This document shows, one piece after another, positions 53,664-64,000 of a stretch of DNA of 64,000 bases. The translations under genes and the position numbers were made by a program. The notes below the pieces were generated by a model, which was not told where the DNA came from, made no database searches, and saw only the letters and a program-made list of their open reading frames with translations. Every line of letters starts with the position of its first letter. Position 1 is the stretch's first letter. The stretch is from the NCBI RefSeq assembly GCF_005405925.1, contig NZ_BJHV01000001.1:9610001-9674000 (forward strand), given 5' to 3'. Source of the DNA: Streptomyces antimycoticus (lineage in GTDB: Bacteria; Actinomycetota; Actinomycetes; Streptomycetales; Streptomycetaceae).

Positions 53664-53700
53664 GCGCCGTACGGCCGCGGCGGGGGCGGTCGTACGGCGC
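53664..53700. terminator. terminator hairpin of the formate dehydrogenase operon
   Basis: GCGCCGTACG and its exact complement flank a GC-rich loop, starting 10 bases after the NrfD stop. A second smaller hairpin, CTGCCC/GGGCAG, lies at 53649-53664. Confidence 0.6.
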
Positions 53701-53710
53701 GCCCCGCGGG

Positions 53711-54781
53711 TCAGCCGTCCTGCGGCCGGTCCTGTCGTGCGTCGAGCCGTTCCCGTCGCGCGTCGAGTCGTTCCCGCTGGGGCAGGACCGTGTACTTCGG
53801 GTCCTCCGCCGACCGGATCCCGGCGTGGAAGACCCCGAAACGGGTGCAGACGGAGGCCGCCACCAGGGCCGCGCCGCTGAGGGCCGCGGCGGTGCGGCTG
53901 CGGCGGCCGAGGAGGGCGCCGCCGAGGGCGCCCGCCGCCGAAAGTGCCTCGGCGGCGCGCATCAGCCGGCCCGCCCGGCCCTCGCGGTAGGTTTCGGCGA
54001 CCACGCCGACCCGCCGCTCCATGGCCTTGACGGCGGCGGTCTCCAGCGCCGTACCGAGGACGGCGACCCCGCGCGCCGGGGCGTTCTCGGTGACCGGCGA
54101 GACCAGCAGGGCCATGCCGCTCGCCGCCGTGGCGGCCGAGCCGATGAAGACGAACGGCATTTCGCGGTAGCCGTCGTGCCATGCGGGGACGGCCGTGTTG
54201 GCGGCCAGCACCGCCGTGTACGAGGCCACCGCCGGGCCCAGCAGCCCCGCGCCCACCGTGGCCGCCCGGCCGGCGCGTGGCAGCCGCCCGGCCAGGTCCG
54301 AGGCGGCGGCCGCACCGGCCATCGGGCCGTAGACCATCAGCAGCCATGAGCCGACGCTCATCGGCGAGGTGGGCTTGAAGACCCGCAGCATGTTGGCGAA
54401 CCGCTCGGGGCGCCCGAGGTCGTGGATCAGCGCGGCGGTGGAGCCGGCCAGGGCGGCCACCGAGGACACCTTGAGCGCGCGGGCCATGACCGGACGGCCG
54501 GTCAGCTCGGCACCCGCCGCGAGCACCGAGCCGGCGCCCGCGAGCCCACCGAGGAAGAGGTAGCCCGCGACGTCCCGGGCGCTCCAGGTGGGCGGGTTGA
54601 GCACCGGCCGCCCGTAGTACGAGGTGAACTCCGCCCGGGGGACCATCGACTGATCGCCCTTGCGGCCCTTTCCGCCCTTGCGGCGGCGCCGCTCGCCGTT
54701 CCCCATCCCCTTGCCGACCAGCGCGTCACGGTCCGGCCGGGCGCCGCGGATGCCGTCACGGGTGACGTCCGACTCGCTCAT
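53711..54781 (-). CDS. nrfD: NrfD-type membrane subunit of the formate dehydrogenase
   Basis: A 356-residue polytopic membrane protein. The first ~60 residues are hydrophilic and basic, then NPPTWSARDVAGYLFLGGLAGAGSV opens the NrfD domain with eight or more helices; IHDLGRPERFANMLRVFKPTSPMSVGSWLL is the family signature. It anchors the complex and passes electrons to menaquinone. It replaces the cytochrome-b gamma subunit of E. coli FdnI. ATG 54781 overlaps the previous stop (ATGA). Confidence 0.92.
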   Translation of the reverse strand: MSESDVTRDGIRGARPDRDALVGKGMGNGERRRRKGGKGRKGDQSMVPRAEFTSYYGRPVLNPPTWSARDVAGYLFLGGLAGAGSVLAAGAELTGRPVMARALKVSSVAALAGSTAALIHDLGRPERFANMLRVFKPTSPMSVGSWLLMVYGPMAGAAAASDLAGRLPRAGRAATVGAGLLGPAVASYTAVLAANTAVPAWHDGYREMPFVFIGSAATAASGMALLVSPVTENAPARGVAVLGTALETAAVKAMERRVGVVAETYREGRAGRLMRAAEALSAAGALGGALLGRRSRTAAALSGAALVAASVCTRFGVFHAGIRSAEDPKYTVLPQRERLDARRERLDARQDRPQDG

Positions 54782-55803
54782 CGGCCCCTCCTTCCGGTAC
54801 GGCGCCCGCTCATGCCGGCGTTTGCCGCGAACACGGCGGCCACGCCGCCGAGCAGGGCCAGCGCCGCGGCGCCCGCGTGCCGCCACATCGAGGGCAGATC
54901 ACGGGTGGTGACGACCGGGTCCGGTGGCAGCCCGTACACCTCCGGCTCGTCCAGCAGCAGGAAGAAGGCGCCGTCGCCGCCGACACCGTCCTCCGGGTCG
55001 TGTCCGTACAGCCGGGCGTCCTCCACCCCCACCCGGTGCAGCTCCTCGACCCGGGCGGCGGCGCGCTCGCGCAACTCGTCCAGGGGGCCGAACTGGATGG
55101 AGTCGGTGGGGCATGCCTTGGCGCACGCGGGCTCCTGGCCGGCGCCGAGCCGGTCGTAGCACAGGGTGCACTTATGGGCCCCGCCGTCCTCGGGCCGCAC
55201 ATCGATGACCCCGTACGGACACGCGGCCACGCAGTAGCCGCAGCCGTTGCAGATGTCGTCCTGGACCACCACGGTCCCGAACTCGGTGCGGAACAGCGCA
55301 CCGGTCGGACACACATCCAGGCACGCCGCGTGGGTGCAGTGCTTGCACACGTCCGAGGCCATCAGCCAGCGCAGCCCGGTCTGCCCGTCGGCGGACGGGG
55401 AGGGCGCCGGGGAGGTGGGGGTGATCGCCGCCTCCCCGACCGGGGTCCCGGAGCCCTGCGCCGCGAGGGCCAGCACATCGACATCGCTGTGGTCGACCGC
55501 CGCCTCGGCCCGGCCCAGCGGCTTGCTCTGCTCGATGAAGGCCACATGGCGCCAGCTGGAGGCGTCAAGGCCCTGGGTGTTGTCGAAGGACATGCCGGTG
55601 AAGTCCAGCCCGTCCTCCGGGATGGCGTTCCACTCCTTGCACGCCACCTCGCACGCCTTGCAGCCGATGCACACCGAGGTGTCGGTGAAGAAGCCGACCC
55701 GGGGCGGATGCCCGTCGTGTCCGGCGTCCCCGGCCACGTCCGGTTCGGCTCCGGCCAGCAGATTGCGGCCGATCAGTGACGAGCGCCGGGAGGTGTCGGT
55801 CAT
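54778..55803 (-). CDS. formate dehydrogenase iron-sulfur subunit
   Basis: A 341-residue four-cluster ferredoxin-like subunit. Cys blocks in order: CIGCKACEVAC, CKHCTHAACLDVC, CNGCGYCVAAC, and CTLCYDRLGAGQEPACAKAC. A C-terminal hydrophobic helix (AAALALLGGVAAVFAANAG) may touch NrfD. It transfers electrons from the catalytic to the membrane subunit. It overlaps both neighbours by 4 bases. Confidence 0.95.
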   Translation of the reverse strand: MTDTSRRSSLIGRNLLAGAEPDVAGDAGHDGHPPRVGFFTDTSVCIGCKACEVACKEWNAIPEDGLDFTGMSFDNTQGLDASSWRHVAFIEQSKPLGRAEAAVDHSDVDVLALAAQGSGTPVGEAAITPTSPAPSPSADGQTGLRWLMASDVCKHCTHAACLDVCPTGALFRTEFGTVVVQDDICNGCGYCVAACPYGVIDVRPEDGGAHKCTLCYDRLGAGQEPACAKACPTDSIQFGPLDELRERAAARVEELHRVGVEDARLYGHDPEDGVGGDGAFFLLLDEPEVYGLPPDPVVTTRDLPSMWRHAGAAALALLGGVAAVFAANAGMSGRRTGRRGR

Positions 55804-58800
55804 CCCCGCACCTCCGTTCCGGTCCGCGCCGTGATCCCGGCGCGCCGCCGATAGTCTTCGAGTAGAGCCGTCAGCTCCGGGCCGCGGGGGCGGCGGCCGG
55901 GACGGATGTCGGCGCTCAGCGCCTTCACCTCCTGGATGTGGACATTCGGGTCGAGGACGATCGCGGACAGCTCATTGGCGGCGTCCCCGCGGGTGTAGCC
56001 ATTGGGGCCCCAGTGGTACGGCAGCCCGATCTGATGCACCGTGCGGCCCCCGGCCCTGATCGGGGACATCCGCTCGGTGACCATCACCCGGGCCTCGATC
56101 ACCCCGCGCGCGCTGACCAGCGTGGCCCAGCCGGTGTGCTCCAGATGCCGCTCGCGGGCCAGCTCGGGAGAGACCTCGCAGAAGAACTCCGGCTGCAGCT
56201 CGGCCAGATACGGCGTCCAGCGGCTCATCCCGCCCGCCGTGAAGTGCTCGGTGAGCCGGTAGGTGGTGATCATGTACGGGAACACCTCGCTGCCCGGCTC
56301 GTCCCCGCTGGGATGGAAGGCGTTGTGCTCATCGGAGATCACCTCCCGGACCGGGTTGCGCTGCTGCTCCGGGTAGAGGGGATTGCGCACCGGTGAGTCC
56401 TGCGGCTCGTAGTGCGTCGGCATCGGACCGTCCACCAGCCCGGCCGGGGCGTACAGCCATCCCTTGCCGTCGGCCTGCATGATGAACGGATCCACTCCGC
56501 TGAGCGCGTCCGGGCCCCGGGCGTCCTCGGGCGGGCGGTAGGCGGGCGCCCGGTCGGGGATGAAGTCCGGGATGTCATGGCCGGTCCACCGCTCCTGGCT
56601 CGCGTCCCACCACACCAGCGCCTTGCGCTCGCTCCACGGCCGGCCGGCGGGATCGGCCGAGGCGCGGTTGTAGAGGATGCGCCGGTTGGCGGGCCAGGCC
56701 CAGGCCCATTCGGCGGCGATCCAGTCCTGCTCGGTATGGGGTTTACGGCGGGCGGCCTGGTTGACGCCGTCGGCGTACACCCCGCAGTAGATCCAGCAGC
56801 CGCAGGAGGTGGAGCCGTCGTCCTTGAGCTGGGTGTACGCGCTGAGCGGCGCACCCCGCGCGTCGCGGCCGTTGATCTCGGCCAGGACCGCCTCGGCACT
56901 GGGCTCGGCGAGCGGGCCCTCGGTGGGATAGGACCAGGCCAGATCGTGGACGGCCCGGTCCATGGGGTCGGTGGAGTCCTTCAGCCGCTCCTTGACCAGC
57001 CGGCCCAGGTGGTACATGAACCACAGATCGCTGCGCGCCTCGCCGTCCGGCTCCTTGGCGGCGAAATGCCACTGCAGCATCCGGTTGGTGTTGGTGAAGG
57101 AGCCGGACTTCTCGGTGTGGGCGGCGGCGGGGAAGAAGAACACCTCGGTGGCGATGTCCTCGGTGCGCAGCTCGCCGGTCTCGATCTCCGGTCCGTCCTT
57201 CCACCAGGTGGCGGATTCGATGAGGGAGAAGTCGCGGACCACCAGCCAGTCCAGGTTGGCCATGCCCAGCCGCTGCATCTTGGTGTTGGCCGAGCCCACG
57301 GCGGGGTTCTCACCCATCAGGAAGAAGCCCTTGCAGACTCCGTTCAGCATCTCCTTCACGGTGTGGTACGTGCTGTGGGAGCCGGTCAGCCGGGGCAGAT
57401 GATCGAAGCAGTAGTCGTTGCCGGCGTGCGCGGCGTCGCCGTAGTACGCCTTGAGCAGGCTGACGACATAGGAGCGCATCTCGCCCCAGAACCCCTTGTC
57501 GGTCTTTATGGCCTCGACGAAGGTGTCCAGGTCCTCATGCGCGTGGGCGTGCGGCATCGGGATGTAGCCGGGGAGCACGTTGAACAGGGTCGGGATGTCG
57601 CTGGAGCCCTGGATGCTGGCGTGGCCGCGCAGCGCCTGGATGCCGCCGCCGGGGCGGCCGATGTTGCCGAGCAGCAGCTGAAGGATGCTCGCGGTGCGGA
57701 TGTACTGGGCGCCCACGGTGTGCTGGGTCCAGCCGACGGCGTACACGAACTCCGAGGTGCGGTCCGGGCCGGAGTTCTCCACCAGTGCGCGGCACACCTC
57801 CAGGAAAGTGTCCTGGGGAATCCCGCAGGTCTCCTCGACCATCTCGGGCGTGTAGCGGGAGAAGTGGCGCTTGAGGATCTGATAGACGCAGCGCGGATGC
57901 TCCAGGGTGCGGTCGGCGGGGACCTCCGGGGGGATGGGCGCGCCGCCGGAGCCATGGGACTCGGAGTAGGCCGCTGTCGAGACAGACGCGCCCTTGCGGG
58001 TGCGCTCCTCGTACAGCTCGTCGGGCGCTCCCTGCGGCGCCTGGACCTGCGCGCCCTCGTAGCTCCAGGTGGAGATGTCGTAGTGGCCGGTCTCCGGGTC
58101 GAGGCCGGAGAAGATCCCCGCCAGGTCCTCGGTGTCCTCGAACTCCTCGCCGACGATGGTCGAGGCGTTGGTGTACTCCAGGACGTAGTCGCGGAAGTCG
58201 TGGCCGCCGGTGAGCACATGGTTGATGATGCCGCCGAGAAAGGCGATGTCGGTGCCGGCCCGGATCGGCACATACAGATCGGCCAGCGCGCTGGTACGGC
58301 TGAAGCGCGGATCGACATGGATGACCTTGGCGCCGCGCGCCTTGGCCTCCATCACCCACTGGAAGCCCACGGGGTGGGCCTCGGCGAAGTTGGAGCCCTC
58401 GATCACGATGCAGTCCGAGTTCTGCAGATCCTGCAGAAAGGTGGTGGCGCCGCCGCGGCCGAAGGAGGTGCCGAGCCCGGCGACGGTGGAGGAGTGGCAG
58501 ACCCGGGCCTGGTTCTCCACCTGGATCACCCCGAGCCCCGTCCACAACTTTTTGATGAGGTAGTTCTCTTCGTTGTCCAACGTGGCGCCGCCGAGGCTGG
58601 CGATCCCCAGGGTGCGGTTGACGCTGACCCCGTCCTGCTCCCACTGCCAGCCCTCGCGACGGGTGCGGACCACCCGTTCGGCCACCATGTCCATCGCGGT
58701 GTCCAGGTCCAGCCGCTCCCATTCGGTGCCGTACGGGCGGCGGTAGAGCACCTCGTGGCGCCGGGACTCGCCGGTGGTGAGCTGGAGGGACGCCGAGCCC

Positions 58801-59063
58801 TTGGGGCACAGCCGGCCGCGGCTGACCGGTGAGTCGGGGTCGCCCTCGATCTGCACCACCCGCTCGTCCTTCACATAGACGTTCTGGGCGCACCCCACCG
58901 CGCAGTAGGGGCACACCGACTTGACCACCTTGTCGGCGGTGACGGTGCGGGGCCGCTGCTCACGGGTGGCGGCCGAGGTGGCGGCGGCGCCGCGGCCGAG
59001 TGGGTCGCTTCCGGTCAGCTGGCGGTAGACAGGCCATTCCTGAATCCATGTACGTACGCCCAT
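55800..59063 (-). CDS. formate dehydrogenase catalytic subunit, Mo/W-bisPGD, Cys form
   Basis: A 1087-residue oxidoreductase oxidising formate to CO2. The N-terminal 4Fe-4S cysteines are C51, C54, C58 and C86. C189 in ARVCHSSTVAGLGTSFGRGG is at the catalytic position where FdnG/FdoG have selenocysteine, so this is a Cys enzyme; the adjacent H190 and the R/G stretch are conserved. Mo-cofactor binding regions and the C-terminal molydopterin-binding domain (YRLTEHFTAGGMSRW) are present. It has no twin-arginine signal at the start, so the catalytic side is likely cytosolic, unlike E. coli FdnGHI. ATG 59063 has AAAGGACGG upstream. Confidence 0.95.
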   Translation of the reverse strand: MGVRTWIQEWPVYRQLTGSDPLGRGAAATSAATREQRPRTVTADKVVKSVCPYCAVGCAQNVYVKDERVVQIEGDPDSPVSRGRLCPKGSASLQLTTGESRRHEVLYRRPYGTEWERLDLDTAMDMVAERVVRTRREGWQWEQDGVSVNRTLGIASLGGATLDNEENYLIKKLWTGLGVIQVENQARVCHSSTVAGLGTSFGRGGATTFLQDLQNSDCIVIEGSNFAEAHPVGFQWVMEAKARGAKVIHVDPRFSRTSALADLYVPIRAGTDIAFLGGIINHVLTGGHDFRDYVLEYTNASTIVGEEFEDTEDLAGIFSGLDPETGHYDISTWSYEGAQVQAPQGAPDELYEERTRKGASVSTAAYSESHGSGGAPIPPEVPADRTLEHPRCVYQILKRHFSRYTPEMVEETCGIPQDTFLEVCRALVENSGPDRTSEFVYAVGWTQHTVGAQYIRTASILQLLLGNIGRPGGGIQALRGHASIQGSSDIPTLFNVLPGYIPMPHAHAHEDLDTFVEAIKTDKGFWGEMRSYVVSLLKAYYGDAAHAGNDYCFDHLPRLTGSHSTYHTVKEMLNGVCKGFFLMGENPAVGSANTKMQRLGMANLDWLVVRDFSLIESATWWKDGPEIETGELRTEDIATEVFFFPAAAHTEKSGSFTNTNRMLQWHFAAKEPDGEARSDLWFMYHLGRLVKERLKDSTDPMDRAVHDLAWSYPTEGPLAEPSAEAVLAEINGRDARGAPLSAYTQLKDDGSTSCGCWIYCGVYADGVNQAARRKPHTEQDWIAAEWAWAWPANRRILYNRASADPAGRPWSERKALVWWDASQERWTGHDIPDFIPDRAPAYRPPEDARGPDALSGVDPFIMQADGKGWLYAPAGLVDGPMPTHYEPQDSPVRNPLYPEQQRNPVREVISDEHNAFHPSGDEPGSEVFPYMITTYRLTEHFTAGGMSRWTPYLAELQPEFFCEVSPELARERHLEHTGWATLVSARGVIEARVMVTERMSPIRAGGRTVHQIGLPYHWGPNGYTRGDAANELSAIVLDPNVHIQEVKALSADIRPGRRPRGPELTALLEDYRRRAGITARTGTEVRG

Positions 59064-59124
59064 CGCCCGTCCTTTCGCGCCGTTCTGCCCCGCACCGGCC
59101 CATCGGCATGGTCGGATACGGCGC

Positions 59125-59859
59125 ATGGGTTCCCGCCGAGACGCTTTTCACACCCCGCCCGCACCCGTATGCGCCGGATCACCCGTCGTGGGGGTGGACG
59201 CCTGCCGTACCGGCTGGGTGGCCGTGACCCTGTGCGAGGAGGGCCGGTTCGCCGGGGCGGATACCGCCGGCGGGCTGAGCGAACTGCTCGGCAGGCTTCC
59301 GGACGCCGCCGTGGTGGCGGTCGACATGCCGCTGGGGCTGCTGAGGGCCGGATGGCGCGAGGCGGAGGCCCTGGCCCGCGCGAAGGTGGCCCCGCACGGC
59401 TCCCGGGTCTTCCCCGTGCCGCCGCGCGGGGTCTGGGAGGCGGATGACTACGACGACGCCAAGCGGATCTCCCAGCGGCTGACCGGTGGGGGGCTGAGCC
59501 GTCAGACCTGGGGGCTGGCGGTGAAGCTGCGCGAGGCCAATGCCTGCCGCGACGGGGGCGACCACCGGCTCTACGAGGTCCATCCCGAGGTCTCCTTCGC
59601 CGCCGTCGACGAGGGGCGGCCCGTGGCCTGGAGCAAGAAGGGCTGGAACGGCCAGGCCGTGCGCCGCCGGCTGCTGGAGGACCAGGGCATCGTCCTGCCC
59701 GACGACCTCGGACCGGCCGGCCGGGTGCCGTCCGACGATGTCCTGGACGCGGCGGTGGCGGCCTGGAGCGCGCGGCGCATCGCGCTCGGGACCGCCCGGA
59801 GCCTTCCCGATCCGCCTCAGCAGGCGGACACCGGGCTGTCCGCCGCGATCTGGTACTGA
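59125..59859 (+). CDS. DUF429 protein (predicted RNase H-like nuclease)
   Basis: A 244-residue protein. DUF429 features: VVGVDACRTGWVAV (first acidic residue), AVDMPLG, GSRVFPVPPR, LYEVHPEVSF and DDVLDAAVAAWSA, with acidic residues arranged like an RNase H fold. The role is unknown. The start ATG 59125 has a weak ribosome site; a shorter form from V near residue 21 is possible. Divergent from the formate dehydrogenase operon by 61 bases. Confidence 0.82.
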   Translation: MGSRRDAFHTPPAPVCAGSPVVGVDACRTGWVAVTLCEEGRFAGADTAGGLSELLGRLPDAAVVAVDMPLGLLRAGWREAEALARAKVAPHGSRVFPVPPRGVWEADDYDDAKRISQRLTGGGLSRQTWGLAVKLREANACRDGGDHRLYEVHPEVSFAAVDEGRPVAWSKKGWNGQAVRRRLLEDQGIVLPDDLGPAGRVPSDDVLDAAVAAWSARRIALGTARSLPDPPQQADTGLSAAIWY

Positions 59860-59879
59860 CCGGTCCCCGCGCGGCTGGC

Positions 59880-59915
59880 GGGAGGCCGCCCGAGCCGTGC
59901 CTCGGGCGGCCTCCC
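59880..59915. terminator. perfect 15-bp hairpin after the DUF429 gene
   Basis: GGGAGGCCGCCCGAG and its exact complement flank a 6-base loop, starting 20 bases after the stop, followed by CTTCCCCC. Confidence 0.75.
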
Positions 59916-59945
59916 CTTCCCCCACCCCCTGGAAATGGACCTATG

Positions 59946-60039
59946 GGGTGTCCGGCGGGTCGTTCCCCTCTCCGCCCCTTCCCGTTGCCGGGGGCGGAGG
60001 GGAGCGGTCCGCCGCAGGCGTCACGATCCGCCGGACACC
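59946..60039. terminator. nested inverted repeat between convergent genes
   Basis: An outer 12-bp stem, GGTGTCCGGCGG/CCGCCGGACACC (59947-59958 and 60028-60039), encloses an inner stem of CCTCTCCGCCCC against GGGGCGGAGGGG. It ends 34 bases before the hydrolase stop codon. It likely stops both converging transcripts. Confidence 0.6.
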
Positions 60040-60073
60040 TTCTTGAGGGGCGCCGTGCGTCCGGTGTGAGCCG

Positions 60074-62756
<2,683 letters not shown>

Positions 62757-63590
62757 GTGGCGACCGTTGTCGAGCTGACCTCCTATCCCGTCAAGGGATG
62801 CGCTGGTGTTCCCGTATCCGATGCGCTGCTGACGGAGGCGGGTCTGCGACACGACCGCAGCTTCATGGTCATCGGCGAGGACGGAGAGTGCCGCACCCAG
62901 CGGCGCGACCCCCGGCTCGCCGTCATCCGCCCCGCCATCGACCTGGACGGCACCCGGCTCACCCTGTCGGCACCCGGCGAGGGGGAGGTGGCCATCGACA
63001 TCGACACCACCTCCACCCGGCGCGAGGTCAAGGTGTTCCACAACCCCTTCCTCGGGATCGACCAGGGCGATGACGCCGCCACGTGGCTATCGCAGGCGCT
63101 GGGCGCGCCGAGCAGGTTGGTGCGGGTGCCGCCGGAGCACGACCGGGTGACCGAAGGCTGGATCCCCGGCACCTGCGGCTACGCCGACAGCGGCGCCGTG
63201 CACCTCGTCTCCCGGGCCAGCCTGGACGGGCTGAACCGGCGAATCGCCGAGGCGGGCGGCGCCGCGCTGCCGATGAACCGCTTCCGCCCCGGCATTGTGC
63301 TCGGCGGATGGGACGAACCCCACCGGGAGGACCGGATCCGCCGGATCGCCATCGGCGGCGCCGAGCTGGGCTTCGCCAAGCTCACCGGCCGGTGCGTCGT
63401 GACGACCGTCGATCAGAGCAAGGGCGTCAAAGCGGGCCCGGAGCCACTGCGCACCCTGGCCGGCTACCGGCGCGGCCCGGACGGCGCCACTTTGTTCGGC
63501 TGCCAGTTCTCCGTGACCCGCGCCGGAAAGCTGGCGGTCGGCGATGAGGTGGACGTCATCGAGTGGGACGGGCCGCCGCCGGGGGAGTGA
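62757..63590 (+). CDS. MOSC-domain protein with MOSC N-terminal beta barrel
   Basis: A 277-residue protein. The MOSC_N domain (1-115) has the typical start ELTSYPVKGCAGVPVSDALLTEAGLRHDRSFMVI. The MOSC domain has ALPMNRFRPGIVLGG and a Cys near the C-terminus in GRCVVTTVDQSKG, the usual sulfur-carrier region that binds molybdenum in YiiM/mARC-like proteins. It is probably an N-oxide or Moco-dependent reductase. GTG 62757 is the start, preceded by AGGG. Its neighbourhood with the formate dehydrogenase is suggestive but 3.7 kb away. Confidence 0.9.
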   Translation: MATVVELTSYPVKGCAGVPVSDALLTEAGLRHDRSFMVIGEDGECRTQRRDPRLAVIRPAIDLDGTRLTLSAPGEGEVAIDIDTTSTRREVKVFHNPFLGIDQGDDAATWLSQALGAPSRLVRVPPEHDRVTEGWIPGTCGYADSGAVHLVSRASLDGLNRRIAEAGGAALPMNRFRPGIVLGGWDEPHREDRIRRIAIGGAELGFAKLTGRCVVTTVDQSKGVKAGPEPLRTLAGYRRGPDGATLFGCQFSVTRAGKLAVGDEVDVIEWDGPPPGE

Positions 63591-63617
63591 CGGGAGCGCT
63601 CGGACCGACGCGAGCGC

Positions 63618-64000
63618 TCAGACCGACGCGAGCACCTTGGCGAAGCTGTCCAGGAGCTGGGCGGCGCCCTCCTCGGCCTGGGCGCACTGCTCCTGCGGCG
63701 GGGCCGGCTGCCGGAGCACCACCCGGGTCCGGCCGTCACCCAGCTCGGCGAAGGTGGCGGTCATCTCCATGACCCCCTGCGGAAGGTCCAGGGTCCACAC
63801 CAGCCGCTCCTGGCCGACCACCTCGCGGTAGACGCCGCGCATCGGCATCTCGCCCCCGGGAGTGGCCACGTTCGCCGTCCAGGCGCCACCCGGCCGGACG
63901 TCGAGGGCGACGGACTCGGGGGCGGCGCCGAACCAGCGGGCGAAGTACTCCGGCTCGGTCCACACCCGCCACACCGTCTCGCGCGGTGCGTCCAGGTCCC
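63618..64000 (-). CDS. SRPBCC (AHSA1-like) protein, C-terminal part (runs off right edge)
   Basis: The frame enters from base 64000, reading DLDAPRETVWRVWTEPEYFARWFG, the start of the SRPBCC/AHSA1 fold. It continues with AWTANVATPGGEMPMRGVY, MTATFAELGDGRTRVVL and a C-terminal helix AQLLDSFAKVLASV. It is a START/Bet-v-1-like lipid or small-ligand binding protein; such genes often accompany an ArsR regulator, here outside the window. The N-terminal few residues are missing. Confidence 0.85.
   Translation of the reverse strand, partial: DLDAPRETVWRVWTEPEYFARWFGAAPESVALDVRPGGAWTANVATPGGEMPMRGVYREVVGQERLVWTLDLPQGVMEMTATFAELGDGRTRVVLRQPAPPQEQCAQAEEGAAQLLDSFAKVLASV

Noticed and set aside
58480..58520. 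Selenocysteine codon in the formate dehydrogenase
   Set aside because: The catalytic position is an ordinary Cys codon in frame (ARVCHSS); no in-frame TGA is needed.
59125..59200. Overlap of DUF429 with the formate dehydrogenase start
   Set aside because: The longer dehydrogenase frame to 59126 lacks a ribosome site. ATG 59063 is preferred, leaving a normal divergent gap.

Overview
The window is chromosomal DNA of a high-GC actinomycete, almost certainly a Streptomyces. Evidence: about 70% GC coding sequence with G/C at third codon positions, frequent GTG/TTG starts, FCD-type GntR regulators, an AfsR/SARP regulator, the HATPase / XRE-DUF5753 / DUF397 trio, an Rpf-LysM-M23 cell-wall hydrolase, and a phage-tail-like locus in the arrangement known from Streptomyces. 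No rRNA, tRNA or CRISPR array was recognised.

Layout. (1) 1-10.8 kb: left-truncated MFS exporter, small phosphoesterase, integrase-like protein, GntR regulator, Xaa-Pro aminopeptidase, secreted M9 collagenase, secreted phosphodiester glycosidase/phosphoesterase and a YchJ-type protein. The collagenase and glycosidase genes each carry one apparent 1-nt deletion in a run of four C (or G). (2) 10.9-16.9 kb: a sugar-acid operon (Zn-dehydrogenase, MFS transporter, UxuB-like dehydrogenase, ManD dehydratase) with a divergent FCD GntR regulator. The gene set fits L-gulonate to fructuronate to mannonate to 2-keto-3-deoxygluconate.

(3) 17.0-29.0 kb, minus strand: structural operon of an extracellular contractile injection system (eCIS): sheath, two tube proteins, LysM adaptor, VgrG spike, PAAR tip, gp25 and J baseplate proteins, tail protein I, a Pro-rich QR-repeat protein and a membrane-anchored zinc-ribbon/discoidin protein. 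Divergent from the sheath is a 1068-aa tape-measure-like or effector protein whose last ~210 residues are encoded by DNA near 50% GC and look like an acquired toxin tip, followed by immunity candidates and a short stop-terminated effector-leader ORF. (4) 33.7-44.6 kb: genes unrelated to the eCIS (anti-sigma-like ATPase, XRE/DUF397 pair, SGNH hydrolase, SARP regulator, class IV aminotransferase, DinB, VOC, MerR, LtaS-like sulfatase) that split the locus. (5) 44.7-53.5 kb: the rest of the eCIS: AAA+ ATPase, DUF4255 cap, VWA protein with a 42-bp minisatellite, LuxR-type regulator, Ig-like membrane protein, and a DUF4157 protein with an HExxH motif.

(6) 53.7-64 kb: three-gene formate dehydrogenase operon (Cys form of the catalytic subunit, Fe-S subunit, NrfD membrane subunit), DUF429 protein, Rpf-LysM-M23 hydrolase, a 1.5-kb stretch without a convincing gene, a MOSC protein and a right-truncated SRPBCC protein.

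The most interesting signal is the eCIS and its cargo. A leader motif close to LQxxxGNxAV, accompanied by QR dipeptides, recurs in otherwise unrelated proteins of the locus (1068-aa protein, DUF4157 protein, short leader ORF), and QR dipeptides are repeated twelve times in the Pro-rich protein. This suggests a shared loading or processing signal.
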